A stretch of 64,000 nucleotides of DNA from an uncultured Clostridia bacterium (GCA_937884385.1 CALGCW010000221.1:1-64000), one strand, 5' to 3'. Positions 32,973 through 43,015 are shown, numbered from the stretch's first letter. The notes: generated by a model not told the origin, from the sequence alone. Numbers and translations: made by a program.

Positions 32973-35180
32973 CTAATATAGAAAGCCTCTTGATACGTCA
33001 TATATGCCGGGTATCGAACGCAATCTTGAAACTATAGAATTATAGTGATCGGTATTCTTACAGCCGATCTTCAAATAAACGAGAGAACCGCCGGATGTGG
33101 TTTGCACGTTGATCTGCAAAATATCCACTCTCATATCGGCAAGTGCTACAGAGATGTCAGCGAGCATACCGATTCTATCATCAACTCTCATTTGAAGATT
33201 AGCTTCAAACAGGCTTCTCTTCGCATTGGTATCCTCATCCCAGGATGCGCTTACCCAACGGTCAGCGTGCTCGGGATTCTTTTTACCATTAATAACGTTG
33301 GGACAGTCACATTTATGAATGGAAATACCGTAACCCTTGGTAATAAATCCAATAACTGCATCACCTGGCAAAGGATTACAACACTTTGCAAATTTAACGC
33401 TGCATCCGCATTCACCGTCGACGATAATTCCGCTGTTGGACTTGATCTTTTTGGGTTTTGCGGTAATTATACTTTCTTCCGTGACTATTGGTGTTGGATC
33501 AACGGGAGCAATGATCTTGTTGATCTCTTCTACAATTTTATTGCGTACCTTGGAAACAGCCAGACCGCCGTAACCGATGGTGTTATATAGATCGTCGGCA
33601 CTTGAAAACCCGCTTCGTACGGCAACGTTCTCAACAGCCTCCGTTCGGATGGCTTCATTAACTATAAGACCGGCTTTTTTGATCTCACCTTCGACCATTG
33701 AGCGACCGAGGAGGATATTATCAGCTCGTTTTTCCTTTTTGAACCATTGACGTATCCTATTTCTTGCGTCACTTGTTGCAACGATCTTAAGCCAGTCGCG
33801 GCTGGGCCCTTTTGATGATGAGGACGTCAATATCTCAACGATCTCTCCGTTTTGCAGAACGCGGTCGATAGGAACTATCATACCGTTGATCTTAGCGCCT
33901 ATCATTTTGTGACCTACGGCGCTGTGGATAGCATATGCAAAGTCAATGACCGTAGCGCCTTGTGGGAGAGCCATAACGTCTCCTTTGGGAGTAAATACAA
34001 ACGTTTCGTCGTGGAAAATATCAATTTTGAGCGCTTGTATGAATTCCTCGGGATCTCGTGTCTCGTCCTCTGTTTCGAGAAGCTTGGATATCCATTCAAG
34101 CTTTTTGTCTATCTCTTCTTTTGAACGCTCGCCCGATTTGTACTTCCAATGCGCAGCTACACCGTATTCTGCTATGTGGTGCATCTCCCAGGTTCTGATC
34201 TGTACTTCAAAAGGAATACCGTATTTTCCTATAACGGTTGTATGGAGCGAACGGTACATATTCGGCTTGGGAGTTGAAATATAATCTTTAAATCTTCCGG
34301 GTACGGAATTAAACATTTCGTGAATGAGACCAAGGGAGGTATAGCAATCGAGCTCCGTGTCGACGATTATTCTGAGAGCGTAGAAGTCAAAGATCTCGTC
34401 AAAGCTCTTGTTCTGATTATACATTTTTTTGTATATACTGTACGCGGTCTTGATTCTTCCCTCAAGTGTAAACTTGATTCCGTTTTCGCGAAGCTTGTTA
34501 TCAACCATCAATCGCACATCTTCAATAAAGTGAAGGCTTTGACCGTACTTCCTCTCAATATTTGATTTGACTTCTTCGTAGCCGATCGGGTCAATATATC
34601 TCAATCCGAGGTTCTCAAGCTCCTGCTTGATCTTCTGCATACCGAGTCTGTGGGCCAATGGAGCATATACCTGCATTGTTTCAAGCGCAGTTATCCTTCT
34701 TTTGGCATCGGGTTTTGCGTCAAGAGTACGCATGTTGTGAAGTCTATCGCAAAGCTTTATGAAGATTACGCGCACGTCCTTAGACATCGCAAGAAGCATT
34801 TTTCTGAGCGTTTCAATGTGTGCTTCTTCTTTATCCTCCACTTTAAGTGTAACGATCTTTGTGAGTCCATCGACCAGCATTGCAACGTCTTGTCCGAAGA
34901 GTTTTTCTATCTCCTTGAGATTAGTCTTGTCGGCACAGTCTTCAACTGTATCGTGAAGTAATGCCGCGCAAATTGAATCTGTATCAAGCTCAAGACCTGC
35001 AACTATTTCTGCAACAGCAATAGGGTGAGATATATACTCCTCACCGCTTGCGCGAAATTGACCGTCGTGAAGTATCCGGGCGTATTCATATGCTTTTTCT
35101 ATTTTTTCGATATCATATCTCTTACCGGTTGCTTTAAGCATGGTAATCAGTTTTGTGATACCTTCGTGTGTAGTGGACAT
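32973..35180 (-). CDS. relA: Bifunctional (p)ppGpp synthetase/hydrolase
   Basis: 735 residues with the full RSH layout: an N-terminal HD hydrolase domain with HDTVEDC (about residues 76-82) and CDRLHNMRT, so hydrolysis is intact; the synthetase domain around GRIKTAYSIYKKMYNQNKSFDEIFDFYALRI (given in parts); the TGS domain (VFTPKGDVMALPQGATVIDFAYAIHS); the conserved-cysteine region CNPLPGDAVIGFITKGYGISIH; and a C-terminal ACT domain. It sets alarmone levels during starvation. It lies between recJ and dtd without the apt gene that separates recJ and relA in Bacillus. Confidence 0.97.
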   Translation of the reverse strand: MSTTHEGITKLITMLKATGKRYDIEKIEKAYEYARILHDGQFRASGEEYISHPIAVAEIVAGLELDTDSICAALLHDTVEDCADKTNLKEIEKLFGQDVAMLVDGLTKIVTLKVEDKEEAHIETLRKMLLAMSKDVRVIFIKLCDRLHNMRTLDAKPDAKRRITALETMQVYAPLAHRLGMQKIKQELENLGLRYIDPIGYEEVKSNIERKYGQSLHFIEDVRLMVDNKLRENGIKFTLEGRIKTAYSIYKKMYNQNKSFDEIFDFYALRIIVDTELDCYTSLGLIHEMFNSVPGRFKDYISTPKPNMYRSLHTTVIGKYGIPFEVQIRTWEMHHIAEYGVAAHWKYKSGERSKEEIDKKLEWISKLLETEDETRDPEEFIQALKIDIFHDETFVFTPKGDVMALPQGATVIDFAYAIHSAVGHKMIGAKINGMIVPIDRVLQNGEIVEILTSSSSKGPSRDWLKIVATSDARNRIRQWFKKEKRADNILLGRSMVEGEIKKAGLIVNEAIRTEAVENVAVRSGFSSADDLYNTIGYGGLAVSKVRNKIVEEINKIIAPVDPTPIVTEESIITAKPKKIKSNSGIIVDGECGCSVKFAKCCNPLPGDAVIGFITKGYGISIHKCDCPNVINGKKNPEHADRWVSASWDEDTNAKRSLFEANLQMRVDDRIGMLADISVALADMRVDILQINVQTTSGGSLVYLKIGCKNTDHYNSIVSRLRSIPGIYDVSRGFLY

Positions 35181-35191
35181 ACCTATCTCCG

Positions 35192-37399
35192 TTAATTCTT
35201 AATAGATTGGTTTTTTATACTCTTCAAAATTGAGGATTTTTCGATATTTGTTTTTTCAGCATTAAAATAAATATCATATTGGTATATACCGCTGCTGATC
35301 TCTTCAATTCTGCATATCTTCAATTCATTCATAATATCCATAATGAGTTTGATCTTTGCAAGTCTCATTTTACCGTTGGATACTGACTGAATCTTATGAT
35401 ATATCTCTACTTCCGTCATCATATCATTGCCAATACGGAACTCTTTTCTAAGCATGGAGTATACAGCGGCAAAGTCTTCTCTTATCGGAACAATACCGTC
35501 AGATGTATGAAATGGACCGCCACTCCTAATGGAAGCGTACAGTTCGTTTTCTTTTTTAAAGTAATCAATGTAATCATCCGAAAGTTTGATATCCTGAATG
35601 ATCATCTGAACACTTTCAACGTTTTGATACTTGTTGATATCAAGTGTGAAGAGAGCGTCGATTACATCGTTCTCTTTTATGTTCATTGTTAAATGAGAAC
35701 GGTTAAACATAACGGCGTTTATTGTTTTACCGTCCTTTTCAAAGACGAATTTTGTGTGATTTCCCGATCCTATAAGATAAGCTCTCAAAACCTTTAATTC
35801 TTTGATGACGAAATTAGGTGCGGGATTCATGTTGCCGAATGGCTCAAGCAGAGACATCTCATTAGCTAATGAAAGTGTAAGATCGTGAATTCTGACTTGA
35901 AAATCTGCCTCTATTTTATAGTAAAGATCCTCTTCCTTAAGAGTTTGCTTTGCAAATTCATTAATCTTATCTCGGAAAGCATCGACGTCCTTGCGTCTGA
36001 CAGACATACCGGCAGCCAACTCGTGACCGCCAAACTTAACAAGTGTATCTTTAGAATATGAAAGAGCTTCAACAAGGTTAAAGCCTCGAATGCTTCTTCC
36101 CGATCCCTTTCCTACGTCCAATCCGCTTTGAGGTCCGATGGAAGAGCCGTCAAAGGATATGAGTATTGACGGAAGCCCGTATTTTTCGGTCACTCTTGAT
36201 GAAACTATACCAACAACTCCTTGAAGCCACTCATCGTCTGCGATAACAATGACACGTTGCTCGTTAAGATCAAGCTCGTTTTCTATCTTTTGATAGGCTG
36301 ATTCGGCAATTCTGTTCTCTTCAATCTGCCTTGTATAGTTGATCTCGCAAAGCTCAAGTGCAAGAGCCTGGGCTATGTCCCAATCATCTGCGAGCAATAA
36401 TTCAACCGCTTTAGATGCGCTGCTGATTCGACCTGCAGCATTTATCCTGGGTGCAATAGTAAAACCAATAAACGTAGAATTGATTTTCCTGGGTTTTGCA
36501 TTCTTTGTCCTATTGTCAGTGCCCACCGGGCGAACATTGGGATTTCCTCCAAGAGCAGCAGCCTCTATAAGTGCTTTCAGCCCGAGTCGATTTGTGTTTT
36601 TGATCATTTCAAGACCAAATTTGACGATGATTCTATTCTCGTCAATGATGGGCATAACGTCCGCGATTGTGCCTATTGCGGCAAGGTCGGCAAATCTGTA
36701 ATAGATCGACTTGACAGCATCTGCTTCGTGTTCTTTATCAAAAAAGAAGAGTGTTTCGAAGGCGCAAATTACTTTAAAAATAACTCCGACTCCAGCTAAA
36801 TTCTTGAACGGATATTGGCAATCATCTCTGTGTGGGTTAATGACCGCAACTGCGTTTGGAATGCATTCCTGACATTCGTGATGGTCAGTAATAACGATAT
36901 CTATACCCAACTCTTTTGCAAATTCAGTTTCCTCTATAGCGGTAATGCCCGTATCTACGGTAATTATCAAGCTTACTCCCAAAGTGGAAAGATGCTCAAT
37001 TCCCTCCTTTGAGAGACCGTATCCCTCTCCCACTCTATTAGGGATATAATAACCCACATCTGCATCAAGTGCTTTTAAATACAGATAAAGCATCGTCACC
37101 GAAGTAACGCCGTCTACGTCATAATCGCCGTAAATAGCAATTCTTTCTCCGTTATCTATAGCTTTTTTGATGCGTTCAACTGCGGGGACAATATCCTTAA
37201 GTAAAAGGGCTGAGTACATCGAAACGTCTTCAAGGTTTAAAAACTTTGCTACATCTTCGGACGTTTTCAATCCTCTGTTATAAAGCAAGGAGGCGCATAT
37301 TGGGGACAGATCGTGTTTGTTGCATATTTCTGAGATAGCTTGTCTGCTTTCCGGTGTATCGTTAAATTTTACAGACCAAACAGTTTTTCTGCTTTTCAT
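35192..37399 (-). CDS. recJ: Single-stranded-DNA-specific exonuclease RecJ
   Basis: 735 residues. DHH motifs: YGDYDVDGVTSVTMLY (motif I), TVDTGI (motif II), ITDHHECQ (motif III DHH), then NPHRDDCQYPFKNLAGVGV; the DHHA1 part has GSGRSIRGFNLVEAL and FGGHELAAGMSV. An OB-like and a C-terminal region follow. It digests single-stranded DNA 5' to 3' in recombination and mismatch repair. Eleven bases separate it from relA. Confidence 0.96.
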   Translation of the reverse strand: MKSRKTVWSVKFNDTPESRQAISEICNKHDLSPICASLLYNRGLKTSEDVAKFLNLEDVSMYSALLLKDIVPAVERIKKAIDNGERIAIYGDYDVDGVTSVTMLYLYLKALDADVGYYIPNRVGEGYGLSKEGIEHLSTLGVSLIITVDTGITAIEETEFAKELGIDIVITDHHECQECIPNAVAVINPHRDDCQYPFKNLAGVGVIFKVICAFETLFFFDKEHEADAVKSIYYRFADLAAIGTIADVMPIIDENRIIVKFGLEMIKNTNRLGLKALIEAAALGGNPNVRPVGTDNRTKNAKPRKINSTFIGFTIAPRINAAGRISSASKAVELLLADDWDIAQALALELCEINYTRQIEENRIAESAYQKIENELDLNEQRVIVIADDEWLQGVVGIVSSRVTEKYGLPSILISFDGSSIGPQSGLDVGKGSGRSIRGFNLVEALSYSKDTLVKFGGHELAAGMSVRRKDVDAFRDKINEFAKQTLKEEDLYYKIEADFQVRIHDLTLSLANEMSLLEPFGNMNPAPNFVIKELKVLRAYLIGSGNHTKFVFEKDGKTINAVMFNRSHLTMNIKENDVIDALFTLDINKYQNVESVQMIIQDIKLSDDYIDYFKKENELYASIRSGGPFHTSDGIVPIREDFAAVYSMLRKEFRIGNDMMTEVEIYHKIQSVSNGKMRLAKIKLIMDIMNELKICRIEEISSGIYQYDIYFNAEKTNIEKSSILKSIKNQSIKN

Positions 37400-37416
37400 A
37401 ATTACCTCCTTTACTT

Positions 37417-39003
37417 CTAATTTTTGTATTTTTTCATTATTTCCAAGGCGATCTTTATGCCGTCAATTGCGGAGCTCATTATTCCGCCTGCATATCCAGC
37501 ACCTTCTCCGCAAGGATAGATCAGCGGATTTGAGATTGCCGTGAATTTATCGTTTCTCAATATTCTGATTGGTGCAGATGTGCGTGTTTCTACACCTGTT
37601 AATACGGCGTCGCTTACTGCAAAGCCTTTGATCTTTTTGTCAAAGGATGTAAATCCTTCCTTTAAGCGCGTGTTAACAAATTCCGGAAGCACGGTTGAGA
37701 GCCTGGAGACTCGTGTTCGAGTACCGTTGGCATAGGTGGGTAGAATTCTTGAAGGCTCCGCTGATGAGCGGTCATTGAGAAAATCCCCCATAAGCTGAAT
37801 TGGAGCAAAGTAATCACCACCGCCTGCAATAAAGGCTTTTCTCTCTATATTCTCTTGAAATTCGATCGCACGTAGCGGATCGTCACCGTAGTCCGAAGTG
37901 AAAACCGAAACATTTACGGCACAATTCGCATTTTTTCCGTCACGAGCATATCTGCTCATACCGTTTACGCAAACACCAAGCTCCTGGGATGTAGCAGGAA
38001 CGACCTCACCACCCGGGCACATACAAAAGGTATATACGCCTCTTTCCTTTGTAGTATCGGAAAGATTATATTCTCCAACTCCAAGATCATTATGACCGGC
38101 ATATTTCCCATATAATGCAAAGTCAATATCTTTTTGCAGATGCTCAACTCTTACTCCGATCGAAAAAGGCTTTGGAGCGATCACAAAATTGCGTTTCATA
38201 AGCATTCTGTATGTATCTCTTGCGCTGTGACCGAGAGCAAGCACCAATACTCCTGCAGAAAGCTCGCCCTTGGTTGTAGATATCCTGATACTGTCCGACA
38301 ATGGAGTTATATCATCCATACGGCATCGGTAAACGACTGTTCCGCCAAGCTCCTCAATTCTTTTGAGGATATTATCTACTACGGTAGTCAATATGTCAGT
38401 TCCGATATGAGGCTTAGTTTTGGTGGAGATATCGTTAGGCGCGCCGAATTCTATAAATCTCGAAAGAACGTAAGAGCATCGGTTGTCATTGATTCTTGTG
38501 GTCAACTTTCCATCGGAGAATGTACCTGCTCCTCCCGCGCCGAACTGAACGTTAGATTCTGTATCAAGCTTACCTGTTTTAATAAAGAGTTCAAGTGCTT
38601 TAGTTCTGCTTTGAACGTCGTCTCCGCGGTCTATAATAATCGGTCTGTATCCGTTTTCCGCAAGAAGTAAAGCACAAAAGAGTCCTGCGGGGCCCATACC
38701 GACAACAACGGGTCTCTCGTTCAAAAGCTCATTGCCACACTCAACGATTAAGGTTTCGTTTTCTATTTTTTTAAACTGACTTGACTCAAGAAGTTCAACA
38801 TCGTAGGGCGTTTCTGCTATTACACTGTATACCAAACGAATATTATTCTTATCTCTTGCGTCAACTGATTTTCTGTGAATGGAAAACGTAAAATCACTTG
38901 CACGCATTCCCTCGCGTGCTAACGCTTTTTTTGCCTGTGCAAAAGCCTTATCAACACTTTCTCCGAGAGTCAGCTTGATATTGTTTATCAGTAATTTAGT
39001 CAT
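37417..39003 (-). CDS. FAD-dependent oxidoreductase (COG2509 type)
   Basis: 528 residues. After a 75-residue N-terminal domain with the SVDARDKNNIRLVYSV segment comes the dinucleotide loop VVGMGPAGLFCALLLAENGY, GGAGTFSDGKLTTRI, ALGHSARDTY and the C-terminal PCGEGAGYAGGIMSSAIDG. It is a conserved clostridial flavoprotein with no proven reaction. Here it overlaps the cdaR-like gene by eight bases and precedes recJ by 17. In many Firmicutes the place after cdaA-cdaR is taken by glmM, which is absent. Confidence 0.88.
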   Translation of the reverse strand: MTKLLINNIKLTLGESVDKAFAQAKKALAREGMRASDFTFSIHRKSVDARDKNNIRLVYSVIAETPYDVELLESSQFKKIENETLIVECGNELLNERPVVVGMGPAGLFCALLLAENGYRPIIIDRGDDVQSRTKALELFIKTGKLDTESNVQFGAGGAGTFSDGKLTTRINDNRCSYVLSRFIEFGAPNDISTKTKPHIGTDILTTVVDNILKRIEELGGTVVYRCRMDDITPLSDSIRISTTKGELSAGVLVLALGHSARDTYRMLMKRNFVIAPKPFSIGVRVEHLQKDIDFALYGKYAGHNDLGVGEYNLSDTTKERGVYTFCMCPGGEVVPATSQELGVCVNGMSRYARDGKNANCAVNVSVFTSDYGDDPLRAIEFQENIERKAFIAGGGDYFAPIQLMGDFLNDRSSAEPSRILPTYANGTRTRVSRLSTVLPEFVNTRLKEGFTSFDKKIKGFAVSDAVLTGVETRTSAPIRILRNDKFTAISNPLIYPCGEGAGYAGGIMSSAIDGIKIALEIMKKYKN

Positions 39004-39418
39004 TCTTTGTATGAAGTGTTAAATATAACTGCTGCGTTTTGCTTGAGATTTTTTTGGGATACTGCAAGTTTACCAATGTTTTTGTATCGTATTTAGCAAA
39101 CTCTTTTCTGTCGATCTTTACGTTGATGCTATTGACATTTCCTAAAATGGATTGCTCGCCGTAAACGGTGATATTCTTGGATTGTGTATCTAAGTACTCG
39201 CCTGATTCTGCATTAATAAGTATAAAGTTTACGGTAATATTCTTTTCAATGATCGGGTCTTCAACATAAAGTGCGTAGCACCAAAATACAAATGCCAATG
39301 CCAAGCAAAAAATGAATATAAAAACGTTTAAAATTCTGAATTTTTTGGGGGCATTCACTTCGCTGGCTGTAGTGTATTCGACTTCTGTGTCAGAATTCTT
39401 ACTGAACTTGATTCTCAT
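38996..39418 (-). CDS. Short CdaR-like (YbbR-domain) membrane protein
   Basis: 140 residues: a cytoplasmic head of about 28 residues, one membrane helix (about 29-48, FRILNVFIFIFCLALAFVFW), then about 90 extracytoplasmic residues with a single YbbR-like repeat (PIIEKNITVNFILIN ... NITVYGEQSILGNVNSINVKID). Bacillus CdaR has three to four YbbR repeats and regulates CdaA; this one has room for one. Assignment rests on the topology and on the four-base overlap with cdaA. Confidence 0.75.
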   Translation of the reverse strand: MRIKFSKNSDTEVEYTTASEVNAPKKFRILNVFIFIFCLALAFVFWCYALYVEDPIIEKNITVNFILINAESGEYLDTQSKNITVYGEQSILGNVNSINVKIDRKEFAKYDTKTLVNLQYPKKISSKTQQLYLTLHTKND

Positions 39419-40299
39419 TTGTTTTTCCCCCTTGTTGATTTCTTATTTGAAGTACCTTTGTTTTCAGTTGGGAGCAAGTGTTGCTCGAGCTCTGATTTCA
39501 AAGACTTATAGCTATAATTTTGCTTGAGATTTCCGTCGTATGCGATAGAGATTCTGCCTGTTTCTTCGGAAACGATGATAACGATGGCGTCACTTTCTTC
39601 AGTTATTCCCAATCCGGCGCGGTGTCTTGTACCTATGTTTTCATCGATATTCTCTTGAAGCGAGAGGGGTAAGAAGCATCCTGCAGAATATACTCTGTAA
39701 TTTCTGAGAATAACTGCTCCGTCGTGAAGCGGAGCCTTATTATAAAAAATATTTTTTAGAAGCTGAGCACTTAGCTGTGCGTTTATCATAGTTCCGGTCT
39801 TTATATGCTCACCAAGCTTGGTAGACCTTTCAATGACTATTAGCGCTCCTGTTTTTTCCATAGAGAGATCACATACTGTTTGGGTAATAATCTCTATGGA
39901 TTGATTTATGTAAGATGCGCTTCGCGTGTCGTTGGAAATATGCTTGATGTTTGATATAGGTGCATTTCCAAGCTTTTCAAGCGCAGAACGCAACTCCGGC
40001 TGGAACATTATTATGATTGCGATGATTCCCGCCTGTGTAAAGTTGCGGAAAATAAAGCTCATTGCCCTAAGATCGAACCACCAGCTTAAAACGATGATCA
40101 TCAATAAGAATATCATTCCGAGCGCAAGTCTCGCTGCTCTTCTGTCAATTATGAATTTAAATACGAAGTAGAAGATAAAGGACAAAATCAATATATCCAA
40201 AATATCCTTTCCTTCAATGTGCTCTAATCTGAAAAGCACGTGCATTTTAAAGAGATGAAGAATCTGTTGTAAAATGGCTTTAATATATTCCATAGGCAA
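39415..40299 (-). CDS. cdaA: Diadenylate cyclase CdaA (c-di-AMP synthase)
   Basis: 294 residues. Three N-terminal membrane helices (about 35-100) are followed by the DAC domain with both catalytic motifs, DGA (residues 193-195, APLHDGAVI) and RHR (225-227, GTRHRAGLG). It makes c-di-AMP from ATP at the membrane; the messenger controls potassium and osmolyte balance and wall homeostasis. It heads the operon behind a promoter at 40363. The charged C-terminal tail is typical for CdaA. Confidence 0.96.
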   Translation of the reverse strand: MPMEYIKAILQQILHLFKMHVLFRLEHIEGKDILDILILSFIFYFVFKFIIDRRAARLALGMIFLLMIIVLSWWFDLRAMSFIFRNFTQAGIIAIIIMFQPELRSALEKLGNAPISNIKHISNDTRSASYINQSIEIITQTVCDLSMEKTGALIVIERSTKLGEHIKTGTMINAQLSAQLLKNIFYNKAPLHDGAVILRNYRVYSAGCFLPLSLQENIDENIGTRHRAGLGITEESDAIVIIVSEETGRISIAYDGNLKQNYSYKSLKSELEQHLLPTENKGTSNKKSTRGKNK

Positions 40300-40362
40300 T
40301 CTCCTCTGTATAACGTTAACACTTCTTGACTAAAAGAAGATATAAATAGGCATTCTCTAAAC

Positions 40363-40391
40363 ATTATAACATATATATTGAAAAAATACAA
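40363..40391 (-). promoter_or_regulatory. Promoter of the cdaA operon
   Basis: Minus strand: TTGTAT (40386-40391), 17-base spacer, TATAAT (40363-40368) with TG before it. The likely leader is about 60 bases. Confidence 0.6.
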
Positions 40392-40445
40392 ATGTTTTTA
40401 TAAAATTTTTCCGCAAAAATCAAGAAAAAATAGCATTTTTTAGTC

Positions 40446-40486
40446 AAAAAAACTCTCTCAAAAGCAGTTTTGCCTTTGAGAGAGTT
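40446..40486 (-). terminator. Terminator after yebC
   Basis: 12-bp stem AACTCTCTCAAA / TTTGAGAGAGTT with a 12-base loop, followed on the minus strand by TTTTTTTG. Confidence 0.88.
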
Positions 40487-40503
40487 GGAATTACCAAATT
40501 ATG

Positions 40504-41235
40504 TTATTCATCACAGTTTTCCCAGTTATGGTAAACGTTCATAACGTCATCGTGATCTTCGAGATTTTCAAGTAAAAGATTCATATACTTGATGTCATCG
40601 GGATTGTCGAGCGTTACGTAATTAGATGCGATCTTATCCTTTTCGCAGGATTCGATTTCGTATCCAGCATCAACAAGTGCGTCGTTTACAGCATAAAGAT
40701 CATCGGGCTCTGTATAGATTTCAAATACATCCCCATCGCTTGAAAAGTCGGAAGCACCTGCTTCAAGAGCGGCTTCCATAAGAGCATCTTCGTCACTTAC
40801 GTTCTCCTTGAGGATGATGATAACACCCTGCTCCGTGAAAAGGTAGCTTACGCAGCCTGTCTGTCCGAGATTTCCCTTGAATTTTGAAAAATAGGATCTG
40901 ACGTCACCGGCGGTTCTGTTGCGGTTATCTGTAGAGGCTTCAACAATAACTGCAATACCTGCAGGTCCGTAGCCCTCATAAACGATCTCTTCGTAAACAG
41001 TGTTGGTTTCACCAAGAGCCTTTTTGATAGTACGCTCAATATTATCGTTGGGTACGTTATTGGATTTAGCCTTGGCGATAAGATCCCTAAGCTTCGCGTT
41101 TACAGTTGGGTCACCGCCGCCTGCCTTAACTGCTACTGTGATCTCCTTGCCGATCTTAGTAAAAATTTTAGCCTTTTGAGCATCGGTCTTCTCTTTTTTG
41201 TGTTTAATATTGTTCCATTTACTATGTCCTGACAT
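40504..41235 (-). CDS. yebC: YebC/PmpR family protein
   Basis: 243 residues, the full-length YebC type: MSGHSKWNNIKHKKEKTDAQKAKIFTKIGKE at the N-terminus (in parts), the GYGPAGIAVIVEASTDNRNRT core and LGQTGCVSYLF. Long described as a transcription regulator; recent work ties family members to relieving ribosome stalling at proline stretches. It is monocistronic here, with promoter and terminator. Confidence 0.95.
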   Translation of the reverse strand: MSGHSKWNNIKHKKEKTDAQKAKIFTKIGKEITVAVKAGGGDPTVNAKLRDLIAKAKSNNVPNDNIERTIKKALGETNTVYEEIVYEGYGPAGIAVIVEASTDNRNRTAGDVRSYFSKFKGNLGQTGCVSYLFTEQGVIIILKENVSDEDALMEAALEAGASDFSSDGDVFEIYTEPDDLYAVNDALVDAGYEIESCEKDKIASNYVTLDNPDDIKYMNLLLENLEDHDDVMNVYHNWENCDE

Positions 41236-41266
41236 AATTTATCTCCTGAATAAAATTAACTCAATT

Positions 41267-41295
41267 ATTTTACCACTATATCAATCAATTGTCAA
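41267..41295 (-). promoter_or_regulatory. Promoter of yebC
   Basis: Minus strand: TTGACA (41290-41295), 17-base spacer, TAAAAT (41267-41272). Confidence 0.65.
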
Positions 41296-41302
41296 TAATC
41301 TT

Positions 41303-43015
41303 TTAGATTTTTTCAGTCTTTTTCAAGCAAATAAGCTCAAATGCATTGCCAAGCACAAGGTTTGCTGCCTTTGTGAGCGCAATTCTCGTTGACAATACAT
41401 CACTATCGCTTACCGAAAGGATCTGGCAGTTGTGATAGAATCTGTTGAATGCCGTTGCAACGTCAAGAATATATCTTGTAATTACCGAAGGCTCGTATGC
41501 TTCGATAGCTTCGAATACCTTCTCGGGGAAACGAGCCAAAGCCTTTACAAGCTCTCTTTCGTCGTCACAGGTAAGTTTAATGCTTCCGTTCGTGTCTATT
41601 GCTTTTGCCTTGTCGATCAAGGAACAGCTTCTTGCATAGGTGTACTGAACGTAGGGACCTGTATTTCCGTCAAATGAGAGCGCATCCTCAAGGACAAAGT
41701 TGATGTCTCTTATTCTGTTGCTTGAGAGGTAATAGAAAACTATAGCACCTACGCCAACAGCTTCCGCTACCTCGTCTTTATTCTCAAGGTCGGGGTTCTT
41801 CTCATCCATTATATCAGATACCTTTTCAATAGCTTGCGCGAACAGATCCTTCAAAAGTATAACGTTTCCGGTTCTTGTGGCAAGCTTTGCGCCGTTGATG
41901 CTTACCGTACCGTAAGGAACGTGAACAAGCTTGTCGTACCAATCATACTGCATAAGCTCTACTACCTTGAACCACTGAGCAAAGTGAAGGCTTTGACCTG
42001 CACTTGTGACGTAGATTGCTTTATCAAAATCATACGTCTGCTTTCTGTATACTGCCGCAGCAATATCACGTGTGGGATAAAGAGTTGAACCGTCACGCTT
42101 TAAAATGAGGCAAGGAGGCATATTGTATGTTTCAAGATCAACGATGGATGCACCGTCGTCTATCTTAAGAAGACCCATCTCGCGGAGCTTCTGAACCTGC
42201 GCGGGCATCTTGTCCGTGTAAAAGCTTTCGCCCTTATAGCTGTCAAATTCAATTCCGAGCTGGGCATACGTCTTTTTGTATTCTGCAATACTGATCTCAA
42301 TGAACCATTTCCAAAGGGCTATGTTTTCTTCATCGCCAAGCTCAAGCTTGTGGAATTCTGCTCTTGCTTCATCTTCGAGCGCGTTATCCTCTTCGGCAGC
42401 GTGGTGGAATTTAACGTACAGCTCAACAAGCTTATCTATTCCACCTTCTATGATAGCATCTCTGTCGCCCCACTTTTTGTAGGCAACTATCATTTTTCCA
42501 AACTGAGTTCCCCAGTCACCGAGATAGTTTATTCCGACACAATTGTAGCCAACAAATTCGTGAAGCTTTTTGAGCGAGTGCCCTATAACCGTAGTACCGA
42601 GATGTCCGATATGGAAGGGCTTTGCAACGTTGGGAGATGAATAGTCCAAAACGACTGTTTTTCCCTCTCCGATGCTTGCAGAACCGTATTTATTACCCTT
42701 ATAAAGGATCTCTTCAGAAACGACGTGAGCAAGATAATCGTCACTGATCGCGATATTGAGATATCCGTTTACAGCTTCTGCCTTTGCAATATCCGCATCC
42801 GCAAGACCGTCAGCTATGGTCTGAGCGATCTGTACAGGAGAGCGTCTTAAAGAACGGGAAAGTTTAAAGCAAGGGAGAGCAATATCGCCCATAGTATTGT
42901 CAGGCGGATATTCAAGCATTGACAAAATATCAGATTCATTGATTTGAACCTCACCAAAGCTTTCATTTATTTTTTTGAGTATTTTTTTTGATAATAACTT
43001 CTTGTAGTTTTGCAT
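41303..43015 (-). CDS. argS: Arginyl-tRNA synthetase
   Basis: 570 residues, class I synthetase: N-terminal Add-1 domain, HIGH motif in SSPNVAKPFHIGHLGTTVIG, the KMSKS-equivalent GAKLATRTGNVILL, and a C-terminal DALR anticodon domain (ITRYILDVATAFNRFYHNCQIL). It charges tRNA-Arg. It lies 33 bases after recN. The yebC promoter starts within eight bases of its stop. Confidence 0.97.
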   Translation of the reverse strand: MQNYKKLLSKKILKKINESFGEVQINESDILSMLEYPPDNTMGDIALPCFKLSRSLRRSPVQIAQTIADGLADADIAKAEAVNGYLNIAISDDYLAHVVSEEILYKGNKYGSASIGEGKTVVLDYSSPNVAKPFHIGHLGTTVIGHSLKKLHEFVGYNCVGINYLGDWGTQFGKMIVAYKKWGDRDAIIEGGIDKLVELYVKFHHAAEEDNALEDEARAEFHKLELGDEENIALWKWFIEISIAEYKKTYAQLGIEFDSYKGESFYTDKMPAQVQKLREMGLLKIDDGASIVDLETYNMPPCLILKRDGSTLYPTRDIAAAVYRKQTYDFDKAIYVTSAGQSLHFAQWFKVVELMQYDWYDKLVHVPYGTVSINGAKLATRTGNVILLKDLFAQAIEKVSDIMDEKNPDLENKDEVAEAVGVGAIVFYYLSSNRIRDINFVLEDALSFDGNTGPYVQYTYARSCSLIDKAKAIDTNGSIKLTCDDERELVKALARFPEKVFEAIEAYEPSVITRYILDVATAFNRFYHNCQILSVSDSDVLSTRIALTKAANLVLGNAFELICLKKTEKI

